A stretch of DNA of 29,010 nucleotides, from NCBI GenBank assembly GCA_009801015.1, contig VHZZ01001051.1:61623-90632 (forward strand), written 5' to 3'. The position numbers and the translations under genes were made by a program. Below are positions 28,055 through 29,010 of the stretch, piece by piece. The stretch's first letter is position 1; every line of letters begins with the position of its first letter. The stretch comes from Silene noctiflora (taxonomy: Eukaryota > Streptophyta > Magnoliopsida > Caryophyllales > Caryophyllaceae). The notes beneath the pieces were generated by a model that ran no database searches, was not told where the DNA came from, and saw nothing but the letters and a program-made list of their open reading frames with translations.

Positions 28055-29010
28055 GATGAGGGCGGTCGCACACCTATCAAAAATAAATCTCTTAGACGTG
28101 GCAAAAATAAATGTAGTACGTAGGGGTCGAATCCACAGAGAAACGGTAGTTTTAAAGGTGTTATGATTTTATCGGGAACGGGTTATTTTTCGTTTTGATT
28201 GGGAAAATGCAATGAAAATAAAATAAACAAGTAAATAAAAGCAATTGTAAATAAAATATGAAAACAAATATGATTAAAAGAGAGTCTAGAGATTTCGGGT
28301 CACACATGCATAGTAAAATATAGCATATTAAATTAATAATGCAAATAAAGATAAATGCCTAAGCCTAGAGACACCCATCTTTCAATATTAGTGTCAAGCC
28401 TTAAATTGGGTCCTAACGAGCTATCACTATGGCTAGGTCGATCTACTACAACATGCTTAGTCTAATACAAATCTGTGCCTTTCGACTTATAGATCGTATA
28501 ACAAATTTAATCCTAGAATGTGATCAATAAACCAAGATTAACATTACAAAGCAAGCAAGTGTAGAAGCAAATATGCAATATTAAAACATACTAATCTAAC
28601 ATGTTAATGTAATTACTAATGCATGACTTCCCTTATTCCCTAGACAATGGAAATCTACTCACTCATGTTATAAGGAATGAAAACTAAATATATAATGGAA
28701 TGCACAATGTAATGATTATATTAACTAGAATGTAGAATAGGAATAAAATAAATGATGTAATGATAAACTAATGATAATAGAAATGTAGTAATGTAAAATG
28801 CATGTAAATGTAACTTGGATTATTGAAATGGAAATGGAAATCTAACAACTAAATTATAACTAATAACAAAATGAAATAGAATAACTAAATTAACTAACTA
28901 ATGAAAACAATAATAAAATACTAGAAATGAAATGAATTACCAAATGGAAATGCAAATATGGAATAAGAAACTTGAACTTGAACTTGAATTAAACTTAGAA
29001 CCAAAAGATT
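28055..29010. other. Unidentified AT-rich insertion, possibly another LTR
   Basis: It begins at the breakpoint in the integrase frame and runs to the window end. No ORF is supported. GGGGTCGAATCCACAGAGA (28113-28131) is a phrase I recall near the start of several plant LTR or retroelement sequences, which would fit an LTR beginning with TGAGGG or TGATGAGGG at 28054-28062. The rest is AT-rich with many AATGNAAT words. Confidence 0.35.

Overview
The window is plant nuclear DNA from a repeat-dense, probably heterochromatic region. I see no intact host gene. Everything recognisable is transposable-element sequence: Ty3/gypsy LTR elements with the initiator-Met tRNA primer site of Tekay/Del chromoviruses, a Tat/Ogre-type LTR, a plant L1-type LINE, a DUF4283 relic, and small hAT, Helitron, Stowaway and tRNA-SINE elements. 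The LTRs and AT-rich filler look like a member of the Caryophyllales, but that rests on recall and was not tested.

Layout. An LTR element on the minus strand spans from beyond the left edge to 19748. Its 5' LTR is 17973-19748. Its 3' LTR is split: one piece lies at 159-410 and the rest at 8614-9911. The split is caused by a complete plus-strand Tekay-type element at 411-8613, which has a perfect TCCGC target duplication, two LTRs (411-1691 and 7240-8613) and a dead gag-pol. The left tip of the window (1-158) is the end of another LTR, Athila/Tat-like, inserted in the same outer LTR. The interior of the outer element (9912-17972) shows no gag-pol. It holds a 662-bp hAT element with an 8-bp target duplication, a decayed minus-strand ORF resembling the ATHILA ORF-1/plant transposon protein group, and a Tat/Ogre-like LTR (15344 to about 17400).

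The stretch 19749-24180 is AT-rich and holds a decayed DUF4283 protein, an AT microsatellite, a 467-bp non-autonomous Helitron, and Stowaway MITEs with a tRNA-derived SINE inserted at one MITE end. A LINE follows at about 24181-25955, with the end of ORF1 overlapping ORF2 by ATGA. It is cut inside the reverse transcriptase by another minus-strand Tekay element (LTR 25956-27301, then the integrase C-terminus and chromodomain to 28054). That element is itself broken at about 28054 by unidentified AT-rich sequence.

Two signals recur across the Tekay-type LTRs and are the best candidates for something undescribed. The first is arrays of the 12-mer ACTCG-NN-CGAGT, phased at exactly 19 or 21 bp with 51-54 bp gaps between groups, just upstream of a TATA box. 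The second is a hairpin deeper in the LTR whose stem sequence differs between families while pairing is kept, which suggests compensatory change. Nothing in the window looks functional as a protein-coding gene.
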